Under the pieces are notes generated by a model. That model saw only the letters and a program-made list of their open reading frames with translations. It searched no databases and had not been told where the DNA came from. The position numbers were made by a program, and so were the translations under genes. A DNA stretch of 64,000 bases from CALAED01 sp035765195 (GTDB lineage: Bacteria > Actinomycetota > Actinomycetes > Streptosporangiales > Streptosporangiaceae). Of the stretch, positions 33,957 to 45,326 are shown one piece after another. The stretch is from NCBI GenBank assembly GCA_035765195.1, contig DASTYC010000007.1, forward strand, positions 124,001-188,000, read 5' to 3'. The stretch's first letter is position 1. Each line of letters opens with the position of its first letter.

Positions 33957-34910
33957 TCAGCGGCGGCGGCGCTCGGCCAGCGCCCGCCTGCTGTGCACCG
34001 CCTCGTAGGTGAGCTCGAGCGCCTGCCGGGTCGGCTCGAAGGTGCGCTGGGCCACCCCGACGAACACGCAGTCGACGACGGTCAGCTGCGCCAGCCGGCT
34101 CGCGGTGGCGCCGGACCGGAAGGTGGTCTCGCGGGCGGCCGTGGTCAGCACGAGGTCGGCGACGTCGGTGATCGGCGACCGCGGGAAGTTGGTCAGCGCG
34201 ACGGTCGTCGCCCCCCGGCTCCTGGCCACCTCGAGCGCGTCGATCGTGTCGACGGTGGAGCCGGTGTGCGAGATGCCGATCGCGACATCGTCGTGCTCCA
34301 GGACGGCGGCGCTGGTGAGCATGATGTGCGCGTCGGCCCAGGCGTAGGACGCGCGGCCGATGCGGTGCAGCTTCTGCTGGAAGTCCATGGCCACGAACGC
34401 GCTCGCGCCCACGCCGTAGATGTCGACGCGGCGCGCGCCCGCGATGGTGTCCACGACCTTCTTCAGGGCCGCGATGTCGAGCTGGGCCGCGGTCTCTTCC
34501 ACCGCCCTGGCGTCCGCGAACGTCACCTTTTCGACGATCAATTCGAGCGGGTCGTCGGGTCTGATATCGCTGCCCACATCGCGCTTGCCCCCGCTTTGGG
34601 CCCGGCCCGCTTCGGTGGCAAGGGTCAGCCGCAACTCGGGGTAACCGGAGAACCCAATCGCCCGGCAAAACCGTATGACCGTCGTCTCAGAGGTCTCGCA
34701 GGTTTGGGCGAGTTCAGTGATGGTGGAGTTGGCGACCCCCTCGGGATCGTCTATGACCCGTTGTGCGACGCGGCGTTCGGCCGGGGGCAAGGAAGGAAGC
34801 AGGGAACGGACCCGGACGACCGTGCTCAGCGGAGGAGCCGATGCCGCGATCGCGGACCCCGCCCCTGGCGACTCCGCCGCCACGAGCTCTTCTCTGGTCG
34901 TTTTCCTCAT
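33957..34910 (-). CDS. MurR/RpiR-family regulator (2)
   Basis: This 317-residue paralog of murR shares its helix-turn-helix (NSTITELAQTCETSETTVIRF) and almost the whole SIS domain (VDIYGVGASAFVAMDF, GISHTGSTVDTID). ATG at 34910 begins seven bases after a predicted -10, i.e. probably a leaderless transcript; starts further up lie beyond the promoter. It is divergent from the kinase gene, with operator P2 between, and could regulate both. A duplicated regulator suggests two inducers (for example MurNAc-6-P and GlcNAc-6-P) or division of labour. Confidence 0.88.
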   Translation of the reverse strand: MRKTTREELVAAESPGAGSAIAASAPPLSTVVRVRSLLPSLPPAERRVAQRVIDDPEGVANSTITELAQTCETSETTVIRFCRAIGFSGYPELRLTLATEAGRAQSGGKRDVGSDIRPDDPLELIVEKVTFADARAVEETAAQLDIAALKKVVDTIAGARRVDIYGVGASAFVAMDFQQKLHRIGRASYAWADAHIMLTSAAVLEHDDVAIGISHTGSTVDTIDALEVARSRGATTVALTNFPRSPITDVADLVLTTAARETTFRSGATASRLAQLTVVDCVFVGVAQRTFEPTRQALELTYEAVHSRRALAERRRR

Positions 34911-34946
34911 GGAAGAAAGTTTCTTACAATGAACATGCCCCGTCAA
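34911..34946 (-). promoter_or_regulatory. Promoter/operator P2 of the second MurR-type regulator
   Basis: Minus strand: TTGACG, 17 bp, GAAACT, seven bases, ATG. The palindrome AAGAAAGTTTCTT (34913-34925) covers the -10. It also lies about 45 bp before the divergent kinase, so a repressor bound here could affect both. Confidence 0.65.
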
Positions 34947-34970
34947 TGGCCAATTCGTTACGGTAACGAC

Positions 34971-36095
34971 ATGGAGACCCAAGTGGCGGGTCCCTATGTC
35001 ATCGGCGTCGACGCGGGGGGCACGACGACGCGGTGCGTCGTCATGGCGCCCAGCGGCACGATCGCCGGGTACGGCAAAGGACCCGGCGCCAACCGCAACT
35101 CCGGGGGCGACGCGGTCACCTCGCTCACCACGGCGCTGCGCGCGGCACTGCGCGACCTCGATCCCTCACTCGTCGCCGGCGGCGTCTTCGGCATGGCCGG
35201 CGCCGGCGCGGCGGGCCGCGCCGGCGCCGTGCACGCGGCCACCGAGGCCTGGCACGCCTGCGGGCTGACCGGCGCGCCGACGGTCGTCACCGACATCAGC
35301 GTGGCCTTCGCCGCCGGCACCAACGCGGCGAACGGCGTCGTCGTGTTCTCCGGCACCGGCGCCGGCGCGGCGGCCATCAGCCACGGCAACATCGTCCGGC
35401 GCGCCGACGGCTACGGCTGGCTGGTCGGCGACGAAGGCTCGGCCGTCTGGCTCGGCCGCGAGGCGGTGCGCGCCACGCTGAACGCCTATGACGGCAGGGG
35501 CGCGCCGACGATCCTGGCGGAGACGGTGCCGCGGGCGCTGTTCGGCGACGCGATGGGCGAGCCGGCGGCCATGGCCGGGTCCATGGCCGGGCCGATCCCC
35601 GCGGGCGTCACCGCGACCGTCTCCGCGGGCGTCTCCTCGGGCGTCGCCGCGGCCGGTCGGCCGACGCCCGCGCACGCCGCCGTCGCCGAGCGCGTCCGGC
35701 CGGCGTCGGTCGGCGGCGACATCGCGCAGGCGATCATCAAAGAGGTCTACGGTCAGCCGCCCTCGGCGCTCGGCCGCCTCGGTCCCCTGGTCTGCCAGGC
35801 AGCCCTCGACGGCGACGCCGTCGCCTGGGAGATCACGCAAGAGGCGGCGCGCTGGCTGCTCATGGACGTCGACGCGGTGACCTCGGCGCTGCCCGAGACC
35901 GCACGGGACGCCGCCGGGCGGCCCGACCACCCGGTCGTGCTGGCCGGGTCGGTGCTGAGCGGCGGCCCAGTCGCCGATGCCGTACGCGCCGGGCTGCGCG
36001 AACGATTCGCGACCGAGCCCAGCCAGGCCGGCGATGGCGCGATCGGCGCCGCCGGCATGGCCCTGCAGCGCCTCGGGCTCGCCGCCGTCTCTTGA
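34971..36095 (+). CDS. BadF/BadG-family amino-sugar kinase (GlcNAc/MurNAc kinase)
   Basis: This 374-residue ASKHA-fold kinase has phosphate-1 motif GVDAGGTTTRCVVMAP, VFGMAGAGAAG, phosphate-2 GVVVFSGTGAGAAAI and the adenosine region VVLAGSVLSGG. It probably uses ATP to phosphorylate GlcNAc and/or MurNAc at O6, like NagK and the clostridial MurK of this family. This step is needed if sugars enter by the ABC importer. Residues ~205-260 hold an extra Ala/Gly/Pro-rich insertion not usual for ~320-residue relatives. ATG at 34971 follows a possible -10 TACGGT by six bases, suggesting a leaderless start. Confidence 0.85.
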   Translation: METQVAGPYVIGVDAGGTTTRCVVMAPSGTIAGYGKGPGANRNSGGDAVTSLTTALRAALRDLDPSLVAGGVFGMAGAGAAGRAGAVHAATEAWHACGLTGAPTVVTDISVAFAAGTNAANGVVVFSGTGAGAAAISHGNIVRRADGYGWLVGDEGSAVWLGREAVRATLNAYDGRGAPTILAETVPRALFGDAMGEPAAMAGSMAGPIPAGVTATVSAGVSSGVAAAGRPTPAHAAVAERVRPASVGGDIAQAIIKEVYGQPPSALGRLGPLVCQAALDGDAVAWEITQEAARWLLMDVDAVTSALPETARDAAGRPDHPVVLAGSVLSGGPVADAVRAGLRERFATEPSQAGDGAIGAAGMALQRLGLAAVS

Positions 36096-36263
36096 ACGGC
36101 CGCCGGCAGCCGGCATCTCTCCCCGGCTGACCTGCCGAAATCCTCGCCGACCCTCCTCGCTCCACCCCCTCCGCCGTGCTCATGCGCCGCTGCAGCCTTC
36201 CGCGATCCGTGCCCGATCCTGTTCCGTCTGTTCCCGGCAGCGCCCGCGTGAGCACGGCGGAGA

Positions 36264-36830
36264 TCAGGCGGCGACGAACCAGCGCGTCCCGGATTTGGTC
36301 AGCACATAGCGCCGCGCGACGACGTCGTCCGGCACCGGCGTACCGGCGGCCCACCGCAGGTCGGAGGCGTTGACCGTGTACTGCCCCGGCCCCGGGCCCG
36401 GCGTGGCCCCCAGCACCCGCACCGTCCGCAGCTGATGCAGCTCGTCCGGCGTGAGACGTGTCGGAATCGCCTCGATCCACCGCTGACAGCCGCCCGCCGC
36501 GGCGAACGCCGTACGCGCGTATGACCGGCTGAGCAGGCCGCACGCCCGCGGGTCCCCCGCCCCGGCGCCGCGCAGGAAGCGCATCAGCACCAGCCGGGCC
36601 GGAAACGACGCCCGCGAACCCGCCCGCGAGGCCGGCGACCGCGTCTCGACGATCGGCGGCCGCGAGTCGCCCGGGGGCAGCGACAACGCCGGCTCGGGGG
36701 TGAGCGGAGGCAGCGAATCGTCTTCCGGCGACCCGCCACACGCCGACAGCACCAGCGGACCCGCCACGACCATCGCGGCGAACAGACTCCGGGCACCGGA
36801 CGAGAGGGCAGCGCTGAGGAGGGGAAGCAC
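36264..36830 (-). CDS. Putative lipoprotein of unknown function
   Basis: This 188-residue protein has a clear lipoprotein signal (LFAAMVVAGPLVLSACGG). The mature part starts with a Pro/Ser-rich linker and ends in a small domain with RRYVLTKSGTRWFVAA. No family is recognised. The GTG at 36830 has AGGAGG four bases upstream, which decides the start over a longer in-frame ATG. It lies convergent with the kinase and divergent from the first GH3 gene. It may be a wall-associated protein, but that is only context. Confidence 0.7.
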   Translation of the reverse strand: MLPLLSAALSSGARSLFAAMVVAGPLVLSACGGSPEDDSLPPLTPEPALSLPPGDSRPPIVETRSPASRAGSRASFPARLVLMRFLRGAGAGDPRACGLLSRSYARTAFAAAGGCQRWIEAIPTRLTPDELHQLRTVRVLGATPGPGPGQYTVNASDLRWAAGTPVPDDVVARRYVLTKSGTRWFVAA

Positions 36831-37009
36831 GGAACCTCCTTGGGGGCAGGCCGATCCTCCCAGGCCACCCGCCGTTCGTCCACGCGAACCGGCGCTTTTC
36901 GCCGTACCCGGCGGCAACCGGCGGCAACCGGCAGAAGTCTCCGGAAACCCGCCGCCGGCACCCGCGGAACGGTTTGCCAGCGACGGTCGCGCTGATTACC
37001 GTCGGGCGG

Positions 37010-38311
<1,302 letters not shown>

Positions 38312-38422
38312 TCCGGGCGCCCGGATGCCGTGGCCGCGCATGTCCGAATCGCGGTCAGCGCCGCCGGTGCGGCGCGTCAGCGCACGCCGCGGGGCCGGCC
38401 AGGGCCGGGCCGGTCCCAGGTA

Positions 38423-38458
38423 TTGACGCCATCGGTTGTGGTAGCTAACTTTCCTTGG
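38423..38458 (+). promoter_or_regulatory. Promoter/operator P3 of the nagZ-namZ-amiE operon
   Basis: TTGACG (38423-38428), 17 bp, TAACTT (38446-38451). Downstream bases GTAGCTAACTTTCC align with GTAAGAAACTTTCT of P2 and GTAAGAAAGTTTCT of P1. The leader to the ATG is about 80 nt, unlike P1/P2. Shared spacing suggests control by the same MurR-type protein, though this site is less symmetric. Confidence 0.55.
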
Positions 38459-38536
38459 ATCGGGGATTTTGGTCAATTTTTGACTTCAGTCGACCTCCCC
38501 TCCACGGAGGGGCGGCCCCCGGGGAAGGGGAGTCCG

Positions 38537-40369
<1,833 letters not shown>

Positions 40370-40388
40370 TCGACGCGGTCGCGGCCGG

Positions 40389-41279
40389 ATGCGGACACGC
40401 CTGACTCATCAGTCAGCGTGCTTGTCGGTGTTGGCTGGCACGCTCATGCTTGTGGGACTGCTGGTGGGAGCGGTCGGCACGGGGGACACAGCGCGGGCGG
40501 CCGGGCCGCCTCCCCCGGCAAGGCTGCGGATGATGTCGTACAACATGCATGCGGGCACCGGTCAAGATCTCGTCTTCGACCTGGAGCGGCAGGCGGCGGT
40601 GATCGAGGCCCTGCGCCCCGACGTGGTCGCGCTGCAAGAGATCGACGTCCACTGGTCGGCGCGCAGCGACTACATCGACGAGGCGACGTGGCTGGCGCGG
40701 CGGCTGCGCATGCGGGTGTTCTTCGGGCCGATCTACTCGCTGCCCGCCGACCGTCCCGGCGCGCCGCCGCGCGAGTACGGGTTGGCGATCATGTCGCGGT
40801 TCCCGATCCTCGCCGCCGAGAACCACAAGATCACCCGGTTGTCGACGCAGACGCCCGACCCGGCGCCGGAGCTGGCCCCAGGTTTCCCGGAGATCGTGAT
40901 CCGCGTGCGCGGCGTGCGGCTGCGGGTCTACGACACGCACCTCGACTTCCGCGCCGATCCCGCCGTGCGAGCGGCGCAGATCGCCGACATGCTCGCCATC
41001 ATGGACGAGCGGCCCGGCCCCGCGATACTGGCGGGCGACTTCAACGCGGCGCCCGGCGCGGCCGAACTCGCGCCGCTGTGGGGTGAGATGAGCGACGTCA
41101 TGTCCCGCACCGGCGGGCCCGACATCCCGACCTACCCCGCGGACGTCCCGCGGGAGCGGATCGACTACGTGACCACCACGCCCGACATCGGCGTCCGCGG
41201 CGTGCGAGTGCCGGAGACCGTCGCCTCCGACCACCGGCCCGTCGTCGCCGACCTGCTCGTGCCCCGGAGGCGCACATGA
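40389..41279 (+). CDS. Secreted endonuclease/exonuclease/phosphatase-family protein
   Basis: This 296-residue metal-dependent phosphoesterase fold has a signal peptide (LAGTLMLVGLLVGAVG, cleavage near ARA-AG) and the family motifs SYNMHAG, VVALQEID, YDTHLDF, ILAGDFNAAP and ASDHRPV with the catalytic His. It may cleave DNA, phosphodiesters of teichoic acid, or lipid headgroups outside the cell; sequence alone cannot say. Its position between nagZ and namZ (20 bp after, 4-bp overlap before) suggests a role in wall-polymer breakdown. An ATG at 40350, inside nagZ, is a less likely start. Confidence 0.85.
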   Translation: MRTRLTHQSACLSVLAGTLMLVGLLVGAVGTGDTARAAGPPPPARLRMMSYNMHAGTGQDLVFDLERQAAVIEALRPDVVALQEIDVHWSARSDYIDEATWLARRLRMRVFFGPIYSLPADRPGAPPREYGLAIMSRFPILAAENHKITRLSTQTPDPAPELAPGFPEIVIRVRGVRLRVYDTHLDFRADPAVRAAQIADMLAIMDERPGPAILAGDFNAAPGAAELAPLWGEMSDVMSRTGGPDIPTYPADVPRERIDYVTTTPDIGVRGVRVPETVASDHRPVVADLLVPRRRT

Positions 41280-42565
41280 CGAAAGAACTGTCCAGGCGCG
41301 GCGTGCTCGCCGGCGGGCTGACGGCCGGGCTGACCGGGGGGCTGACCGGGGGGCTCGGGCCGGCCGCGCCCGCGTCGGCGGCCGGTGCCGGCCGCGCCGT
41401 ACGGACCGGCTTCGAGGTGCTCGCGGCCGACGGCTACGCGGCGCTGCGCGGCCGGCGCGTCGGCCTGCTGTCCAACCCGACCGGAGTGACCCGCGACCTG
41501 CGGCACGAGGCCGACGTGCTGCACGCCGCCGCCGGCGTCGACCTCGTCGCGGTCTTCGGGCCCGAGCACGGCTTTCGCGGCTCGGCGCAGGCCGGCGGCT
41601 CCGAAGGCTCCTTCCAAGATCCCCGGACGGGCCTGCCCGTCTACGACCTCTTCGGCGCGAACATCGACAAGGTCGCCGGCTTCTTCACGCGGGCGGGCGT
41701 CGACACGGTCGTCTTCGACATCCAGGACGTCGGGGCGCGCTTCTACACCTACATCTGGACGATGTTCGACGCGATGCGGGCGGCGGCCCGCACCGGGCGG
41801 CGCTTCGTCGTCCTCGACCGACCCCATCCGACCGGCGGCACCGCCGCGGCCGGCCCGGTGCTGCACCCCGAGTACGCGTCCGGGGTCGGCAAGCAGCCGA
41901 TCTCGCAGCAGCACGGCATGACGGCCGGCGAGCTGGCCGGGCTGTTCAACGCCGAGTTCCTGCCGGCCGTCGAGGGCGGGCCGGCCGAGCTGACGGTCAT
42001 CTCGATGCGGGGCTGGCGGCGCGGCATGTCCTACGAGCGCACGGGGCTGCCCTGGGTGCCGCCCTCGCCCAACATGCCGACCGTCGACACGGCCGTCGTC
42101 TATCCGGGTCTGTGCCTGTTCGAGGCCGTCAACCTGTCCGAGGGGCGCGGCACCACCCGGCCGTTCGAGATCGTCGGCGCCCCGTACGCCGACTGGCGCT
42201 GGGCCGACGCGCTGACCGGGCTGGGCCTGCCCGGCGTGCGGTTCCGCGAGGCGTACTTCGCCCCCACCTTCTCCAAGTGGGCCGGCCAAAGCTGCGCGGG
42301 CGTACAACTGCTCGTCACCGACCGGAGCGCGTTCGACCCCATCCGCACCGCGATCGCCATGATCGTCGCCGCGCGCCGGCTCTACCCGGGGAGCTTCGCC
42401 TGGCGCGAGAGCGCCCCGCCGTACTGGATCGACACGCTGACCGGATCCGCCCAGGTGCGCACCGCGATCGACGCCGGCGCGGACGCCGACGAGGTCGTGG
42501 CGGGCTGGCGAGCCGAGTTGGCGCGGTTCCGCGCCACGCGCGACCGCTATCTCCTCTACCGCTGA
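41276..42565 (+). CDS. namZ: Exo-beta-N-acetylmuramidase NamZ (DUF1343, GH171)
   Basis: This 429-residue DUF1343 protein belongs to the family whose B. subtilis member (YbbC) releases MurNAc from non-reducing ends of wall chains. Motifs include VGLLSNPTGV, VFGPEHGFRG with a conserved Glu (~97), VFDIQDVGARFYTYIWT, LDRPHPTGG and EAVNLSEGRGTTRPFE. The N-terminus has a twin-arginine type signal (SRRGVLAG), so it is exported, probably folded. The start overlaps the previous stop (ATGA). With NagZ upstream and the AmiE-like gene 11 bp downstream it completes an exo-acting muropeptide-degrading set. Confidence 0.92.
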   Translation: MTKELSRRGVLAGGLTAGLTGGLTGGLGPAAPASAAGAGRAVRTGFEVLAADGYAALRGRRVGLLSNPTGVTRDLRHEADVLHAAAGVDLVAVFGPEHGFRGSAQAGGSEGSFQDPRTGLPVYDLFGANIDKVAGFFTRAGVDTVVFDIQDVGARFYTYIWTMFDAMRAAARTGRRFVVLDRPHPTGGTAAAGPVLHPEYASGVGKQPISQQHGMTAGELAGLFNAEFLPAVEGGPAELTVISMRGWRRGMSYERTGLPWVPPSPNMPTVDTAVVYPGLCLFEAVNLSEGRGTTRPFEIVGAPYADWRWADALTGLGLPGVRFREAYFAPTFSKWAGQSCAGVQLLVTDRSAFDPIRTAIAMIVAARRLYPGSFAWRESAPPYWIDTLTGSAQVRTAIDAGADADEVVAGWRAELARFRATRDRYLLYR

Positions 42566-42576
42566 CAGGGAGTGCG

Positions 42577-44370
42577 ATGATGCATCGTGTCCTGCTGGTC
42601 GCGCTGCTGGCGCTCGGCCTGTCCGGGTCCGCGCCCGCGCCCGCGTACGCCGGGCCCGCCGCGCCCGGGAGCCACGGGGGCCTGGGGGCATGGGGGCGTT
42701 CCGGCGCGGCGAGGGAGGGGCCGCCGACGGTGACGGCACAGGACATCCGGTTCACACCCGGCCGCTCGCTGCGCTACGGCTCCGCCCGCGACGCCGGGCT
42801 GTTGCCCGGCCCGATCGCGGCGCTGCCCGCCGACGTGGCGAGGTACATGGAGCCGTCGCCGACGCTTCCGCTGTATCCGGGGGCCGTGGTGCTGGCCGCC
42901 CGCGACGGCGTGATCGCCGCGCACAGCGCGATGGGCTATGCGTTGCGCTACGCCGACGACAAGCCCACCGAGCTGCCGGCCGACCAGTGGATCGCGATGC
43001 GCGAGGACACCATCTTCGATCTGGCGTCGCTGTCGAAGCTGTTCACCGCGCTGGCGGCCGTCCAGCAGGCGGAGCGGGGCGCACTCGACCTCGACGCGCC
43101 GGTGGCCGCCTACCTCCCCGACTTCGGTCAGCACGGCAAGGACGTCATCACGGTCAGGCAGTTGCTCACGCACACCAGCGGGCTGCGCCCCGACTTGCCG
43201 TTCTACAACTTCCCGACGCGCGCCGAGCAGCAGGCGGCGCTGTTCGCGGAGTCGCCGCAGGCCGCGCCCGGCACCGCCTACATCTACTCCGACCTCAACC
43301 TGATCGCGCTGCAGCTTGTGCTCGAGCGGGCGAGCGGGCGGTCGCTCGACGTGCTGGTGCGCGACGACATCACGCGGCCGCTCGGCATGCGCGACACCGG
43401 CTACAACCCGGCGGCATCGCTGCGTCCGCGGATCGCCGCCACGGAGTACGAGCACGCGCCGCCGGCACAGGTCGACCGCGGCCTCGTCTGGGGTGAGGTG
43501 CACGACGAGAACGCGTGGGCGCTGGGCGGGGTCGCCGGGCACGCGGGCGTGTTCGCCACGGCCCACGACCTGGCCGTCCTCGCGCAGACGCTGCTGGACG
43601 GCGGCCGGTACGGACGGGCCCGCATCCTGAGCGAGGACGGTGTCAGGCTGCTGTTCACCGACTTCAACGAGGCGTTTCCGAGGCACTCTCACGGGCTGGG
43701 CTTCGAGCTCGACCAGCGGTGGTACATGGACGGGCTGAGCTCGCCGGTCTCCGCCGGCCACACGGGCTACACGGGCACGTCGCTGGTGATCGACCCGCTG
43801 TCCCACTCGTTCGTGATCTTGCTGACCAACCGCGTCCACCCGAGCCGCACCTGGGGCAGCATCAACCCGGCCCGGCGGGCGGTCGCCCGCGACCTGGCCA
43901 GGGCGGTGCGGGTGCGGCCGGCGCGGGGCCGCGACGCGTGGTTCTCCCAGACCGCCGACGGCCGCACCGCGACCCTCACCGTGCCGGTCCCGGCGGGCGC
44001 GGCGACGGTGTCGTTCGACCTGTGGTACGACACCGAGGAGACCGATGTGGCCGCGCTGGAGGCCTCGCCGGACGGCCGGGCCTGGTCGCCGGTGCCGCTG
44101 TCGCTGCGGTCCGGGCCCTACCGCTGGTCGGTCGACGGCGTCGTGGCCGGCTCCGGCGGGCGGCGCTGGGCCCGCGCCGAGGCCGCGCTGCCGGCGGGGA
44201 CCACCAGGTTGCGGTGGCGGTACACGACGGACCCCTCGCAGCAGGGCCGCGGCGTCTACGTCGACGGCGTCCGCATCAAGGACGCCGGCCACACGGTCGT
44301 GTTCGACGGCGAACGACCGCACGACGCCGCCCTCTTCGAGTCCGACGGCTGGCTGCGCACCACCGGCTGA
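42577..44370 (+). CDS. Secreted serine hydrolase, beta-lactamase/AmiE-like, with extra C-terminal domain
   Basis: This 597-residue protein has a signal peptide (LLVALLALGLSGSAPAPAYA) and a penicillin-binding/class C fold: SxxK in ASLSKLF (Ser ~151), YSDLN (~237) and GHTGYTG (~395). In B. subtilis the gene beside nagZ and namZ is AmiE, a serine N-acetylmuramyl-L-alanine amidase of this fold, so I infer the same reaction: stripping stem peptides from MurNAc. Residues ~440-597 add a beta-rich domain (SFDLWYDTEETDVAALEASP), absent from the short Bacillus protein and possibly carbohydrate- or wall-binding. Two ATGs at 42577/42580 follow CAGGGAG. Confidence 0.82.
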   Translation: MMHRVLLVALLALGLSGSAPAPAYAGPAAPGSHGGLGAWGRSGAAREGPPTVTAQDIRFTPGRSLRYGSARDAGLLPGPIAALPADVARYMEPSPTLPLYPGAVVLAARDGVIAAHSAMGYALRYADDKPTELPADQWIAMREDTIFDLASLSKLFTALAAVQQAERGALDLDAPVAAYLPDFGQHGKDVITVRQLLTHTSGLRPDLPFYNFPTRAEQQAALFAESPQAAPGTAYIYSDLNLIALQLVLERASGRSLDVLVRDDITRPLGMRDTGYNPAASLRPRIAATEYEHAPPAQVDRGLVWGEVHDENAWALGGVAGHAGVFATAHDLAVLAQTLLDGGRYGRARILSEDGVRLLFTDFNEAFPRHSHGLGFELDQRWYMDGLSSPVSAGHTGYTGTSLVIDPLSHSFVILLTNRVHPSRTWGSINPARRAVARDLARAVRVRPARGRDAWFSQTADGRTATLTVPVPAGAATVSFDLWYDTEETDVAALEASPDGRAWSPVPLSLRSGPYRWSVDGVVAGSGGRRWARAEAALPAGTTRLRWRYTTDPSQQGRGVYVDGVRIKDAGHTVVFDGERPHDAALFESDGWLRTTG

Positions 44371-44488
44371 CCGGTCCGCGGCGCCCGCGGCCCCGCACCC
44401 GCGGCACCCGCGCCCCACAGACCGCGGCGGCCACGCCGTCACCGGCGCTCGCCTTGACCGCCGGTGGGCGGCGTGGGAGTTTCCGGGC

Positions 44489-45280
44489 ATGGCCCAAGGT
44501 GAACGCGAGCGGCTGCGCGCGACGTTCACCGAGGACGCCGAGCTGTACGACCGGGCCCGGCCCGGCTACCCCCGCGAGGCGATCGACGACCTGGCGGAGC
44601 TCGCGGACCTCGGTCCGGGGCGTCGCACGCTGGAGATCGGCTGCGGCACCGGGCGGCTCACCGTGCCGCTGGCCGAGCGCGGCTGCGAGGTCACCGCGGT
44701 AGAGCTGGGCGCGGAGATGGCGGCGGTGGCCCGCCGCAAGCTGGCGTCCTTCGCGTCGGTGACGGTCGTGACCGACGCCTTCGAACGGTGGATGTTACCG
44801 GACCGGCCGTTCGACGCGGTCGTCGCGGCGAGCGCGTTCCACTGGATCGATCCGGCCGTGCGGATGCACAAGATCGCCGAGGCGCTGCGCGCGGGGGGCG
44901 CCCTGGCGACGATCACCAACCACGCGGCCGGCGGCCGGGCGGCGTTCTTCGCCGAGGTGCGCGAGTGCTATGAGCGTCTCGACGCGGCGGGGCCCGTCGG
45001 GCTGAGCCTGCCCACGGACGGCGCGACGGCCTCGCGCGACGCCGAACTCGACAGCCTCGGCAGGTTCGGACCGGTGACCGTCCGACGCTATGAGTGGGAG
45101 CTGACGTACTCGACCGCGCGGTTTCTCGAGCTCATGCGGACATCGGCCGCCCATCGCGCCCTCGACCCCGCGGCACAGGCCGCCCTGCTGGAGTGCGTCG
45201 GCCGGGTGATCGATGAGCGCCACGGCGGAGCCCTCACCAAGCGACACGTGACCGAGTTGCATGTCACGTATCGGCGGTGA
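44489..45280 (+). CDS. Class I SAM-dependent methyltransferase
   Basis: This 263-residue Rossmann methyltransferase starts RATFTEDAELYDRARPGYP, with motif I LEIGCGTGRLTVPLAERG, acidic end VELGAEM and the post-I block PFDAVVAASAFHWIDP. The acceptor is unknown; the layout resembles small-molecule methyltransferases of the ubiE/trans-aconitate type. ATG at 44489 gives the usual N-terminus. It stands alone, 118 bp after the wall operon, and is convergent with the VOC gene. Confidence 0.85.
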   Translation: MAQGERERLRATFTEDAELYDRARPGYPREAIDDLAELADLGPGRRTLEIGCGTGRLTVPLAERGCEVTAVELGAEMAAVARRKLASFASVTVVTDAFERWMLPDRPFDAVVAASAFHWIDPAVRMHKIAEALRAGGALATITNHAAGGRAAFFAEVRECYERLDAAGPVGLSLPTDGATASRDAELDSLGRFGPVTVRRYEWELTYSTARFLELMRTSAAHRALDPAAQAALLECVGRVIDERHGGALTKRHVTELHVTYRR

Positions 45281-45326
45281 GGGCGCGCCGGCGAGGCCCG
45301 GGCCGCGGGATCGAGGCGAGATCGAG

